Shown here: in pieces, positions 37,395 to 49,631 of the stretch
Position numbering within the stretch: position 1 is the stretch's first letter
How the letters are laid out: every line of letters starts with the position of its first letter
Assembly: GCA_025677815.1 (NCBI GenBank)
Contig: JAIXMP010000006.1
Coordinates: forward strand, 1,488,001-1,552,000
DNA: 64,000 nucleotides
From: Phascolomyces articulosus
Lineage: Eukaryota; Mucoromycota; Mucoromycetes; Mucorales; Lichtheimiaceae
Direction of reading: 5' to 3'
Position numbers and translations under genes: made by a program
The notes under the pieces: model-generated
Database searches by the model: none
What the model was told of the DNA's origin: nothing
The model's input: only the letters and a program-made list of their open reading frames with translations

Positions 37395-39035
37395 ATGTAT
37401 GTAACCTACGTGACGGCTCAATATTCTTTGAATGACAAAAAGGAATTTGCTAAGCATTCCCAGCCACCCATAACAATCCCCAATGGTTTGCCCAAACCAG
37501 ACTTTATGCCTACAAAACTTGTTCGTATTTCTGACATGAAAATAGTCGATGGGCCTCAAGTGAACGAAGGTTACTGTGCATTATCGTATTCATGGAATCA
37601 ATCTGGCGACATACAACAAGATTACAATGGAAAATACATACGAACCGATGATGGCAAACATGAAATTATTTCTTATGATAATATTTTTTCTGATATGATT
37701 ATTCCTGAATACGAGACATGCTCTAATAGTAAATTGGACAAAATATATCAAGCCCTGGGAATCACTGATGATGAAAACTATTACTTTACAAAAACGATTA
37801 AACTCGTCAAATTTGAAGTTATCATTCAGCAAATCTGTCAACAATTCAACATCAAATATATATGGTACGATCAATTATGCATCAATCAAGATAATAAAGA
37901 AGAAAAACAACATGAAATACGCAATATACATCATATTTACGAAAATGCTTACTGCACCGTTGCACTTGTACCTGATTACGAAAATGAAGCCTTTTTTTCT
38001 ATAGGGGACCAGCAATATTTCAAACGTTTATGGACTTTAGAAGAAGCAATAAAGTCAAAAAGATTACTATTTGTCGGTAAAGATATACATACTTTTGGAA
38101 GTGAATCTTCAATTGACCTTAAATTATTTAGTTTAATCAAGCCAGTATCGCAACTCAGAACATCACAAATTCTATACCATGCACATCAAAGAACAAGCAC
38201 TAAAGACCATGACCGTGTTTTTGCTCTCATCCATCTTTTCCCACAATTCATCGACAAAATCAACATTGATTATGATCAACCATTGGAAAACTTGATGATT
38301 CAATTTTATAGTCTTTTAGCAAAAAAAGACATCAGTATATTGTTTTTTAAGAGTATCGATAATGATTTTAAATCATCGATTCAAAAATACACTTTTTTGC
38401 CATCATGGGCCGGTGTTAACGGTGAACACTTTACAAATGATATAGCGACCTCATTTCAAAATTACGATATAATTGGAAAAACCATGCATGTTACAACTAC
38501 TTATGTTACAAACAACCAATCCATCGATGATGACAATTTAACTATACGAGAAGAAGATATACCACCAATTCCTGAAAATATCAATGAAGATCTTAATATA
38601 TTCAAGTATCATTTGTGTATACTTATTCAACCATCTGAAACAAATGAAATGAAAAGAATTTTATTGGAGCACCATGGTGTCTATTCGGGTTTTTGTCGAA
38701 AATCATTTTTCGATGAAACCTCCAAAGAACTTCAACAACTATCAAGATTCATGGAGATAAAAAAGGAAAACTTATGCTGGTGTAACACAGGAAGATCTGC
38801 AGAGTTTAATTTTGGTGATTTAACAGACAGTTTGGATAACCCTTCTGCACAATATGTCATCCTTTCTGAAATTTCGTTTAAATCTGAAATTTTAAACGAA
38901 TGGTTCTGCCCAGTCATAAAAAAAAAGAAAGGAGAAGAATTCTATAAAGCTATTGGATGTTGTGAAATAGAAAATAATAATGAAGATTTTTTCTCTGACT
39001 GTAATTTACCTAAACAAACATTTTTGATTCAGTAA
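37395..39035 (+). CDS. HET (heterokaryon incompatibility) domain protein
   Basis: HET domains are predicted TIR-like effector modules that trigger cell death in fungal allorecognition; the role in early-diverging fungi is not established. This is a single-exon gene of 546 aa, unusual in this intron-rich window. The domain's blocks are visible: YCALSYSWN near residues 60-68, then IWYDQLCINQDNKEEKQHEI near 156-175, followed by HHIYENAYCTVALVPD, FKRLWTLEEAIKSKRLLFVG and KDHDRVFALIHLFPQFIDKI. The C-terminal half has no repeats or known sensor domain. The ATG at 37395 is the first in frame and follows an AT-rich leader. Two decayed relatives lie at 13.7 kb and 39.2 kb. Confidence 0.88.
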   Translation: MYVTYVTAQYSLNDKKEFAKHSQPPITIPNGLPKPDFMPTKLVRISDMKIVDGPQVNEGYCALSYSWNQSGDIQQDYNGKYIRTDDGKHEIISYDNIFSDMIIPEYETCSNSKLDKIYQALGITDDENYYFTKTIKLVKFEVIIQQICQQFNIKYIWYDQLCINQDNKEEKQHEIRNIHHIYENAYCTVALVPDYENEAFFSIGDQQYFKRLWTLEEAIKSKRLLFVGKDIHTFGSESSIDLKLFSLIKPVSQLRTSQILYHAHQRTSTKDHDRVFALIHLFPQFIDKINIDYDQPLENLMIQFYSLLAKKDISILFFKSIDNDFKSSIQKYTFLPSWAGVNGEHFTNDIATSFQNYDIIGKTMHVTTTYVTNNQSIDDDNLTIREEDIPPIPENINEDLNIFKYHLCILIQPSETNEMKRILLEHHGVYSGFCRKSFFDETSKELQQLSRFMEIKKENLCWCNTGRSAEFNFGDLTDSLDNPSAQYVILSEISFKSEILNEWFCPVIKKKKGEEFYKAIGCCEIENNNEDFFSDCNLPKQTFLIQ

Positions 39036-39189
39036 TAAACAATGATTAATTAAACTTACGCTCAATTTTAACATGTCACAACTCAATATACAGCAAAAAA
39101 TATACTTTGATTATTCGATAAACGATCAATGAGTGTGATATGTTTAATAAATAGTATTGTTCGTTAATATCTGAAAGGATGATCCTTGA

Positions 39190-39380
39190 TATACATCTTG
39201 ATGAATTCAACAACTACACGCTAGGAATGGTCGAGTTTTGAGCAAGTGTGAAAATGTGTGGTGTGATTTTTTCTTTGAAACACAGATGGACTGATTCAAC
39301 AAGCAACAAATCTTATTAACACAATGACAAATAAAATTTTGTAGCCAATTTCAAGAATTTCCTGCTATGGTATTCACAAT
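39190..39380 (+). pseudogene. Second HET-gene remnant plus shared 3' flank
   Basis: Starting about 39190, the sequence around gaattcaacaactacacgct aligns with the end of the 13.7 kb pseudogene (IHIFPEFVNTLGIG there; IHLDEFNN-TLGMV here). Its non-coding flank then follows. It lies 155 bp beyond the stop of the intact HET gene and is not part of it. It therefore marks an additional copy of the duplicated unit, now almost fully eroded. Confidence 0.55.
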
Positions 39381-42099
39381 GGTAACAGGTATATCATCTT
39401 ATGTCATCTTTATTTAAGTTACTTTTACTATGTACTGATATACTAGCCAATTTCCTACACTATTTTATATAGACGATTCTATTTTCAATATGGTGAATAT
39501 CATGATGTAAGTTTATTTTCCTTCCTACTAGTAAAAAATGATCCTTGGTTGTTTACCTTTGCAAATGCATTCTACCAAGGTTCATTCAACCTGTATCAGT
39601 ACCTTATTGCAAAACATGCAAGATGACTTTATTTACACTATATATTTATATTAATTGAATAATATGAGTGATTTGGAGGTTTTGGGACAATAATTGAACA
39701 GTCAGGATGAGAGGAACGTATACATCCATCAGACATTAATTTTTATTACCATTTGTATAAAAAAAGAAAAAAAATACCTTTATCCTCTCAGTAAAAATAT
39801 CAGCAGTAATATTATATTCATGATAAATATTTCAATGTAAATTAAAATGCATTTAGTATACTATAATATAATATATGAGTAAAACTTGGTATCAAATTTC
39901 ATTTGTTTGACATATGGAATCATGTCACATATTCGTATGTTCTGTTGCTGGTAACACGACAGAAATTACGACGACAGTGATGGAATAGGATATAGTTCAC
40001 GCCAACAGGACGACGGGAAAACGGTATTTACAGCCACGCATCTTCTATTTGAATCATGGAAAATCGGATACTGAACAAATGGATGATAGTGTTCATGATA
40101 GTAATTTGATTTATTATTATGGTTTTTTACTTATGAATACTGACGATTCATTTTCTCATACGAACGTAATATAAAACCCATCTGGAACATGATGAAGTGT
40201 GTGACATATCTTAATGTTATTTTAATTGAATACTTATTTATACAAATAAGAATACTATCGTCGGCAATCATTTCATTGACTGATTTTTCACCAACAATCC
40301 ATTGTTATGGTATCATATTATCTATAAAAAAAACGAAGTGGTAACTCAAAGCACCAGCTTTTATTATTGATGCAACAAATAGTCATTGTTATAATAATAC
40401 TATTATGAAACACCTACGCATCATGATGAAATATGTAAGGTGGTGAATGATTTACTGGACAACATGTGGAATGAATGGGATACTCTAAACCAAACCAGGA
40501 TTGTATTCCAAGTTTTGGGGAAGATGTACAATAATAATAACACCTATGATATATCACTATATACATATATTTTTAGCTTTAAAAGAGCATATCTTGAGAG
40601 AGTATTAAAGTATGTGCTACAACAGCAGGCGTACTATGATTAAAGAATGACACTATTTTTGCATGCTGGACGAGAAAAAAATAAATTCATTATATAAGCA
40701 TGATGAAATTGTTTTAAAAGGACTATACATATCTATCCACACTACTTTTTACTTGAGCTATCATTATAGATTACGCTTTCTTGCAGTTTTAATAAAGGTG
40801 TTGTGATAATGACATTGCAGTAATACTATTTTATCGAGGAAAAAATTAAAATCAATTATCCACTGGTCTTGTCTGGTGCAATACAGCATGACTCAGTTCT
40901 TATGATTTGACACCAAAAAAAAAAAAAAAATACTCAAAATTAGTATATATATTAAATCCTATCATATGATCCTGTCATGAATAGCATATCATCCAATATT
41001 ACTATAGCAGGCCGGTTGTATGTTGCAGAACTTGATATTGAAAAGCCAGATTTTATCCAGAAAATAATTTATCATTCTTATCTGAAGAATCGATAGATAG
41101 GTAGTATTATTTATATAAGAACATCAACTATATTAATAAGGCCTCTGCTTAAACTTTATTATATTTCAGCGTAGAGTTTTTATGTCTATATTATAATAAT
41201 ACGGATAATTCTTTTTTTTTAAAAAACAAAAAATAATCCCAATAGCAGCACAAAACGTACAGACTTTTTCTTTTTGGAAATTATATCGTACATATTAGAA
41301 TGGATGTTGAACGACAAATGCCAAGAAGAATGATAGAACCTATCAAAAATAAGCAAATAAAAACAAGCAAATAAAAACAAACACGATTTTCTTCTTTTTT
41401 TTTGACACGATAGAAAATCTATGGTCTCATACAATGTTTGGTGGTTTGAAAAAACGACGCTTATGCAAATACTAAAACATACTTTGATGATTTTGTTGAG
41501 GTTAGAAGAACTGATCATGTTTAAAGTTTCATATATTTAAGACGATCTCCTCTTTTATTACTGACTGGATCAACAATAGGCACAACCATTACAATGATGA
41601 GTTTGTTTTTTTATTACCAAGAAATTATTTATATCATTGCAACGTCATAAAGGTTTTATAGGAGAGTATCAAGAACAAAGCCTGGTTAGAGTTACACGAT
41701 ATTATTTGTACTCGTCTAAACCGAGAATGATGAAGTTGAGCCACACAACACGCTCTAAAGTTTCACATGATGACCATTAACCAAAGGGCAAAATATTTTT
41801 TGCTTGGCATGAGTTGAATCAGGATTTTTTAAAAGGTACACCACTGATTAATTTGGGGGTTTTCGGAATTTGTAAAAGTTGCATTAAAAAGTGTCATGCA
41901 GGGAAGATTTTATTATTAAGGGTCTCTAAAATTGGAAATTGGATTCAATTTCAGATACGTCACATTTATCCTTTTATCCTCTTCTGTGACATCATGCGTT
42001 ACAATAAACCGTTCTTTTTTTTTAATATAAATAAGATATGAGAGAGAACCCTAGAGAACCTCTTTTCTTTTCTTTTTCTCTTTAATTAAACTCTATACA
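39381..42099. other. Long gene-poor AT-rich region
   Basis: This is 2.7 kb without a supported gene. Frames at 40440-40643, 41219-41518 (minus) and 41814-42041 are short, mostly lack an ATG or motif, and are not joined by splice signals. The last 60 bp before 42100 are CT/T-rich and form the likely leader of PMP3. Confidence 0.4.
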
Positions 42100-42638
42100 A
42101 TGCCTCTTACTGTAAGTTCATCCTTTATATATATATATTACTTGATTCATTATTGAATTATATAATATAATATGCTAATGATATGATATAATAATAATAC
42201 AGTGCTCTGATTTCTGTAAAATCCTCTTTGGTATGTAATAATATATAATAGCAGGTATATTCTATTGAATAGTTTTGATTTATGATGTTGTCTTTTTGTT
42301 TTCTTTTTATAATATATTATAGCAATCGTCTTGCCTCCATTGGGCGTGTTCTTTGAACGAGGTAGGATAATTATTTTAAAAAAAATACAATGAAAAGAAT
42401 GATGAATTTACCCTATTAACCGTATCTTTTATGATAACGATGATTAGGATGTACTTGTGATCTTCTCATCAACATTGCTTTAACATGTCTTGGATATATC
42501 CCCGGTATTAGTAAGTTATTTATAATGGATAAGAATGGAAGGATAAGGATAAGGATCTTTTGATTGAATGAATTAATATACTGACCATTATTTCTTTATA
42601 ATATAGTCCATGCACTATATATTATAGTAAAATACTAG
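42100..42638 (+). CDS. PMP3: PMP3/SNA-family plasma membrane proteolipid
   Basis: PMP3 proteins are very small two-helix membrane proteins that affect plasma-membrane potential and salt tolerance. Five exons (42100-42111, 42203-42230, 42323-42361, 42448-42510, 42607-42638) total 174 nt and give 57 aa. The protein starts MPLTCSDFCKILFAIVLPPL, continues GVFFERGCTCDLLINIALTC and ends LGYIPGIIHALYIIVKY. These are the full family signature, including the LPPLGV and LGYIPGIIHA motifs. Every splice junction is in phase, with GTAAGT, GTATGT, GTAGGA and GTAAGT donors. The gene is too fragmented to show as an open reading frame. The coding exons are as short as 12 nt. Confidence 0.95.
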
Positions 42639-44080
42639 CATTAACTTTTGTTTTGACGTTTTCTCGTCGTTTGTCGCGATTCATGGATTATAATAACGAG
42701 AAACAAGTAATTCCAATGTGACATTCCTATTATCCCCCTTTCTTCATAACTCATTTGTATATGTAACCATTTTTTATTATTATCCACTACTCTATATAAA
42801 TTATTATTTTATCCCATTTAGCCGTTTAAATTCAAGAGTGATATGAATGATAATTTCTTTATTTTTTTTTTGGATCGGATTTATTGGATTGAGAGGTTTT
42901 TTTTTTTTAGGCTGGGTGCTGTGGCTATAAATATTTTATATACTTGATTTTAACAAGATATATTTTTATTCAAACAAACTTGTTCCTCTCCGGTCAAATT
43001 TACAAAAAGAACCATATCGTATCTTTCTTATTAAGAATAACATACTTTTTCCTCTTGTTTTTCTTCTTCTTTTTATTAGTAAAGGTAAACTTTAATTCAT
43101 GCCATTTATGAATGTCATGCAAACATGACAACAAAATAAAAAGTAATTATTAAAGGTCTGATCAGGTGGTACGCACATCCTCCTTCCATTGTTTCAAACA
43201 AATAAAGTCATTCCGATTCTCAGGGAGAACAAAAAAAATTGATTTCTTTTCTTCACTAATCTAACTATTTATATATAAAGATGCAGGTGGTCTATTTTAT
43301 TATTATTATTATTAATGTATTATGATTACAACAGACAGACAGGTAGATTCTATCATCTTCTATCACCTTATCAATATGAAATGCGTTACAAAGAAAAAAA
43401 ATGATATATGTAAAAATGAATGATTGTCCTTTATATATAACTATTATTATATGATGAACTCTATTACCTATCTTGATCTGTATTAGGTTAAAGGTTATTT
43501 TTCTGTTTATATCGGCTTGTAATTGGAATTCATTTACAAAAACCCATTCATCTAGCAAAAAACAATATAGGATGTTCCCAAATAACCACCACCCTGCATT
43601 TTCGAATTTGAAAGATATAACTGGTAAGAAAAGAAAAAAAATACTAGTTCATATACAAGAAGTTCGGATAGTAGGTGCTATGACGTTTTAAGATCTTGAT
43701 TACAACAAAGTGTTAGTTTAGCTATAAATAGTAATTACATATTTTCTGCTTTAATCGATCCATTGTTGTGTTATAAGCAGCTAACAGCACTATTCTAAGG
43801 AACTACTTTAAATAACACTGAATGGGTATTTACAATTCAAATAAAAGTATATATTCTTTAATTATTGCTTGATCTGGTCACTGCAATAGTTAAAAGTTAA
43901 TTGTCTCATATTTTTATTAAGAGAGGAACCTTATAAACTGTATTGACATTCTGAGAAGCAAACTCTGAAAAAAAAAAAAATCAGGCCATTGGAATTCATT
44001 ATGAATGTATGCGCGGAACTTGTAACATTTTATTTTTTTCTTTTTCACTACTTTTTTTTTTTCTAAGAAAAAAAACCAAT
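42639..44080. other. Intergenic region
   Basis: This is a 1.4 kb AT-rich spacer. A plus-strand frame at about 43473-43691 ends KKILVHIQEVRIVGAMTF. It looks vaguely protein-like but has no ATG or splice partners and could be a relic. Nothing else is recognised. The promoter of the JmjC gene should lie in the last 200 bp. Confidence 0.35.
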
Positions 44081-45943
44081 ATGCCTACAAAGAGCAATCA
44101 AGAAGGAAACAGATCAACAAAGAAACGATCGAAATCCAGGGAATCTCAAGGCAGTCGTTATGAACGAAAAATAAGACGAGTCAAAACAAAAGCTCGATCT
44201 GGTAAATTTCGTTCTACTTTATTTTTTTTTCTAACACTTTTTTTTTTACTCAACGATGGTTTTCTTCTATATTTTTTTTTTACATGACCCAATGGGGGAT
44301 TCATTTTCACACGACGATCCATGTATATAAATAACAATAGAGATTGATTTGTTTGCTTGGAATAAATGGAAGTTTCATTGTCAAGATTATTGGATCAGTC
44401 CTTATGTGGATACAGTCCCACGCATCGATGTACGATCCACACCCAAATCCGAGTTTATTGAAAAATATGAAAAACAGAATCGACCTGCTGTCTTGACTCA
44501 TTTAACGGATGAATGGCCAAGTCATTCTTTATGGAACGAAAAGGTGAGTGAACTAAGAGAGTACTGTATATGTGTGCTTATTATATCAAAAAAAATGTAT
44601 GTAAATAAATTACTAATTTTTATATATAATAGTATTTTCTTGAAAATTATGGTTCACATATGTTTAAAATTGGTGAAGACGATGACGACAATAATGTTTA
44701 TTTGAAAATGAAACATTTTTTACAATACTCGGAAACGGATGCTCAAAAGGATGATTCGCCACTTTATATATTTGATAGTGGATTTTATAAGGATCGACGA
44801 AAAAAGAAACGTCAAAATCAATTGAATACTTTATTGGGTGATTATCAAGTCCCAGAGTATTTTTCAGACGATTTGTTTCGATTGACAGGAGAACGACGTC
44901 GTCCACCTTATCGTTGGTTGGTCATTGGTGGTGCTCGAAGTGGTACTGGGTAAAATTTGTGTATATATTTTTCTATTTTATTATTTATTTCTTGAATCCA
45001 ATAAAAAAAAAGGGGTAATACATATATATCCGTTTGACTGACGTGTGTCATATATATATATATATATATATAGTATTCATACAGATCCATTAGGGACATC
45101 AGCATGGAATGCTTTATTAAAAGGTCATAAACGTTGGTGTATGTTCCCTCCTGGTACTCCCAAAACCATTGTGGATCCACCCATGAAACCTTATGATCAT
45201 GAAGCCGTATCTTGGTTTAGTACTGTATTTCCAAAATTTCAAGTACGTGATGATCCATATGATAATCGAACATTAGGTGAAAAATTGGGTATGGTTCAAG
45301 TACTTCAAAGACCTGGAGAAACAATCTTTGTTCCTGGAGGCTGGTCTCATGTTGTCATGAATTTGGGTAGGTGTTGTTTACAAGTAGGGGACATGTTGCC
45401 TATGAAAAGAGCATATGTAATTCAATGATCTCTTATACACTATTTTTTTTTTCTTTGTTAGACATGACATTTGCAGTAACACAAAACTTTTGTTCACCCA
45501 CCAATGCGGAATTCGTTTATCTCAGTACACGACATAGTCGACCCAAGTTAGGTGCCAAATTGTATCGAAAAATACATGAACTAGCTGCTAAAAATCCCAA
45601 AATGTATGGTGAACTTGCCAAACGTTTGGATTGCTTACAATATGTACCACAGATTCCTCCAAGTAGTAGTGATAGTAGTGGCAGCAGTAGTACAAGTAGC
45701 AGTAGTAGTAGTAGCAGCAGCAACAGTGATAGTGATAGTAGTGGTAAAAGTAATGGTAATAAGGAAACCAAGAATGGATCAACAAAGACGAAAACGAATC
45801 GAGGTAGAAAAAGAAAGTTCCAGGTGAGCTCAACTGAATCGGAAACGGATCTGAGCGATGGAACATGTATGTGTCAAAAATGTAAAAGAAATCGAAAACG
45901 TGAAGAACGTCAACGCTTGATGGAAAAAAGAACTACTGCTTGA
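44081..45943 (+). CDS. JMJD6-like JmjC-domain Fe(II)/2-oxoglutarate oxygenase
   Basis: JMJD6-type enzymes hydroxylate lysines (and are reported to demethylate arginines) in nuclear RNA-processing proteins and histones. Five exons (44081-44201, 44341-44543, 44633-44949, 45074-45366, 45462-45943) predict 471 aa. The N-terminus is a basic KKRSKSRESQ segment and KIRRVKTKAR. The family motif NRPAVLTHLTDEWP and the WNEKYFLENYGSHMFKIGED region follow. The JmjC core has iron ligands H216 and D218 (GIHTDPLGTSAWNAL) and H306 (VPGGWSHVVMNLD), and the expected PPGTPK loop lies between them. After NPKMYGELAKRL comes a polyserine tract encoded by AGT/AGC repeats. The protein ends with a KTKTNRGRKRKFQ basic cluster and a CMCQKCKRNRKRE tail. 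Vertebrate JMJD6 also has a C-terminal polyserine stretch. The intron 3 acceptor is preceded by a (TA)n tract instead of a pyrimidine tract. Confidence 0.93.
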
Positions 45944-46062
45944 ATCTTATGATAATACCCTTCCCCTTATCTTGCTGTCTTTTCTTTTCATTATTTTTAC
46001 CTTCTCCTCCATATTTACAATGAACGAAAGATAAATGTTTATTGTTGATGTTATTAAAAAAT

Positions 46063-46065
<3 letters not shown>

Positions 46066-46096
<31 letters not shown>
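46066..46096. repeat. (TA)n microsatellite
   Basis: A 31 bp uninterrupted AT dinucleotide run lies in the short spacer between the converging JMJD6-like and ArgRS genes. Confidence 0.95.
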
Positions 46097-46097
<1 letters not shown>

Positions 46098-46210
46098 TTA
46101 ATAAAAATAATACAAGCTTATAGCTATGAACTTTTTTTAAAAAAAATACAAGTTGTGAAGATGAAAAATAAATGCAGATGGGAAAACGATCCATTATGAA
46201 TGTAAATAGT

Positions 46211-48313
46211 TTAGATACGTTCAAGGGGGTTGATACCAATTAGTTTCAAGCCATTGGCCAATGTTGTTCTTGCAGCCCAAAACAAAAGCATCCGTGCTTC
46301 TGCCAATTTTGGATCTGCATCCTTGATCCGTAAAGTGGAATTGGCTTGTCCCATCACATGAGCTAATCTGAAAAGATAATGAACAACCACACAAGGTTCC
46401 ATGGATTGATAGGAGGATTTCACAATATCTGGAAACTGTGATACTGTTAATGCCAATTCAAATGCTTCTTTTTCTTCCAATAATGAGAAATCACAATCCG
46501 GTGTAATAGGTGTATTTGCTTTTCTTTCAATGCTATAAAAAAATTAGAATAGAGACTTTTTTTTAATGCTTGTTCAATTATTTCCCACCCTCTCATACAC
46601 ATAAAACACATAAAACACCAACCATCCATTGATTAAGAAAGAAATACTTACGCACACATGCGAGCATGTGTATATTGTAAATAAACACCAGTATAACCAC
46701 GTGCAGCCGTCATTCGATCGTATGAAAATGAATAGTTTTTCACTCGTTTTGCAATTAAATCCTGAACAATCACAGCTGAAGTACCTAATTGATCCGCCAC
46801 TTGATCTACTGCTTCTTTACCCACCCAATGTTGATCACCTTGTTGTACACCCAATGTCAAAAGCTCATTGTATTTGGTAGGATTTTCCTTAAGGTTCTTG
46901 AGCATTTGTTCTTGGGCTGTATCCAATATATCTTGCAAAAACACCACTGTGCCCTTGCGTGTAGACATACCTTGGACACGACCAAAATTCACATGGTGCA
47001 TATTGGTTGCCAAAGAAGCCAGTTCGGCAATCTTGAACATTTGTTGCATATACAAGGATTGTTCGGTACCGACAATATACATGGATTTCTGAGGAGATTG
47101 TCGAAGGATCAAATTTGCCAAGTCGCGTGTCAAGTATAAACTGGTGCCATCCGCTCTACGGACAACAGGGGAACCAAGATCATAAGCAGATAAATCCACA
47201 GTCCATGCTCCATCGTCGGTGGTATGAATAAGGTTTTTGGATTGCAACAAATTATAGAGTGGTTGGATATAAGGTTCTGTTTCAGATTCACCCGAGTAAC
47301 GTTCGAATTCGATCCCCAAACGTTTGTAAACAGAGGTATAACTATCGATACTAAGATCTCGAAATCGTTTCCATTGTTTCAATGCTACTGGATCACCTTC
47401 CTCCATTCGTTTGAAATATTCATTGGCTTCACGATCCACTTGTTCTGTTAATTCACTGTTAATTTTGACGTAAATGTTGTATAAATGATGGATAGGATCT
47501 TTTTCAAGTAATGATTCGTCTCCATATTTTGCAAATCCAACAGCCAGTAATCCTTCAAATAGGGGTCCATTTTTTAGTATCTAAAAAACTCTTTTGATAT
47601 TTGTGTAATAGAGAAAGAGAGAGAGAAAGATTTTCAATTTACCATATTGCTTTCCCCAATCACCAAGATAATTGATCCCTACCACAGGATATCCCATAGC
47701 TTGATGAATACGTTTTACAAAGTTACCAAGGATTGTACTTCTTAAATGACCAGCATGAAAAGGTTTTGCAATATTCGGTGAACTATAATCCAAAACGACT
47801 GTATGAGGTGTATCTGCGATATGACATCCAAATTTAGATTGTTCATTATGAACTTGGAGTAAAGTTTGTTTGATATATTCGGTCGGTCGTACACTAAAGT
47901 GTAAAAAAGGTCCTTTCGCTGAAGCTTCCTGAATCAAGTTGTCTGGTTGAAACTACATTTGTATATTGGCGTATATATATATTGAGAGAGAGAGAGAGAG
48001 AGAGAGAGAGGAAGAAAAGATCATTGTTTAATTGCAATGTTCGTCATGAATAGTGTTCTCTCCTTCAGAAATAAAAAAAAGCCTCTTTTTTTTGGCATGT
48101 CAAAAGAAAATATAAAAATAAAACCTTATGAGCTAATTCATTAGACCATTCAGTAGGATCGCGTTGTGATTTTAAACGGGGTATTGGTATGCCGAATTGT
48201 TGTTTTAATGCAGTTTTAGGTGTACCGAGAAGTCCAAGGAGTTGTGATTCTGGACAGGAGGTAATGCGTGATAGTTGACTTGCTATTGCTTTCCGGAACT
48301 GTGTAGCACTCAT
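46211..48313 (-). CDS. Arginyl-tRNA synthetase
   Basis: This class I synthetase charges tRNA-Arg. Four minus-strand exons (48313-48125, 47952-47643, 47552-46652, 46532-46211) predict 573 aa. The class I HIGH signature appears as HAGH at residues 129-132 ([20 protein letters not shown]), followed by [27 protein letters not shown] and the ArgRS-type replacement of [21 protein letters not shown], follow. The C-terminal anticodon-binding (DALR) part contains [20 protein letters not shown] and ends [13 protein letters not shown]. The splice into GLLAVGF after KQYG keeps the conserved YGLLAVGF block, so I prefer the acceptor at 47553 over one further upstream. Intron 1 has a GTTTTA donor and carries a (GA)n repeat. 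Whether the enzyme is cytosolic, mitochondrial or dual cannot be decided; no obvious presequence is seen. Confidence 0.95.
47984..48010. repeat. (GA)n microsatellite in ArgRS intron 1
   Basis: About 27 bp of alternating GA (TC on the coding strand) sits inside the first intron of the ArgRS gene, near its acceptor. Confidence 0.9.
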
Positions 48314-49631
48314 ATAGAACTAAGCTGCTTTATTGTTTCAACGGAACAAGTGAGCCGAAAAAAAATAAATATAAATATAAAGGAACTCAAAACCTCTTGG
48401 TTTTTTTTTTTGGATGGCCGCCTCTTTTGTTTTTGCTTTTACTTGATAACTATACTCTTTATAAACGCATCATTCAATATCAAGCGGACAATGATTTATA
48501 AAAGTGTTTTTTTTGGGATGATGTTGATAAAAATTTTTCTTGTGATGATTCAATAATATGGATGCATGATGTTTTGTCTGATACGCTTCCGACCTGCATC
48601 CTTCAACGCGTTTTAAATAAAGAAGCTATGCTTTTGGGTTACCCTCTTGGATCATGTTTTCATGTATATAACAAAGAATGATATATAACATTCTATCAAT
48701 GAATGAACAAGTTTTTGTTAATTAATTAAATAGCAATAATCATTTTATAATAAGCTGATAAAGAGTGGTAAAGTGATGAGTGTAAATAGGTATACATTGT
48801 ATAGATAAATAAAACACGTCAGTTGTTTACCAGCACATATCTGCATTCGGGGATAGATTTTTTATACAATCAAAATTAATATACATTTCTATTATACTAC
48901 TACTTGCTTTCTACTACTGCTAACTACCTATCTCCTTCTTATGGTCCTGATTTAGAGTAAAATAACTCAATCTCTCCTCTGATGTTTCGATAAAGCATTA
49001 GAACAATCTATTTTTCTATCATACATTCTTTTGGGGGTTTTTTTAAAGCAAAGATCATCAGCAATCCCTTTTTATTTCAATTTGATCATGCAATGTTGGG
49101 GGAGAAAGAAGAAGAGTGTGCTGCTTGTTGTTGTTGTTGTTTATTTGTATATCAATGTTATGAATGATGTAGGCGGATCTAGACGCAAACAAGTCCTCTC
49201 TCTCTCTCTCTCTCTCTTATAAATCATTAATTATTTGTCTTTTGCTTCCCCATTTCCCCCAAACATCCACCTACAGATGATAATACAGAGAGAGAGAATA
49301 TTATGGCCATGTGTGTATACAAAACGATAAACAAATAATAGAGTCTTTTCCACCAACAAAATCAAATAATAATAATAATAAACAGTGAACGAGCGCGTCT
49401 GTTGATAAAATCTTTCTTGTACATTTTTTTTTCTTTCCTGCTATCTCTCTCTCTCTTTCTTTTCTTCTTTCTTTCGTTTTTTTTTTTTTTTTTGCTACTG
49501 GATTGTTTCATATATACTAGATACCCACCCCACAATCAATAATAATGTTTGTATACAGAACAACTTCTTTATTTGTTCAACCAGAATAGTAAATTTTAAA
49601 ATCCATTATTAACTATTTACATATATATATC
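48314..49631. other. Divergent intergenic region
   Basis: This 1.3 kb region lies between the divergent ArgRS and transporter genes and should contain both promoters. It holds a (CT)n run at about 49195-49217 and further CT and T tracts at 49440-49490, probably promoter or leader pyrimidine tracts of the transporter. No gene is supported. Confidence 0.5.

Noticed and set aside
45517..45866. Antisense Leu/Tyr-rich ORFs over the JMJD6-like gene tail
   Set aside because: They are the complement of the AGT/AGC serine repeat, not real proteins.
46648..47451. Plus-strand ORFs within the ArgRS gene
   Set aside because: Shadows of the large ArgRS exon, whose minus-strand translation carries all synthetase motifs.
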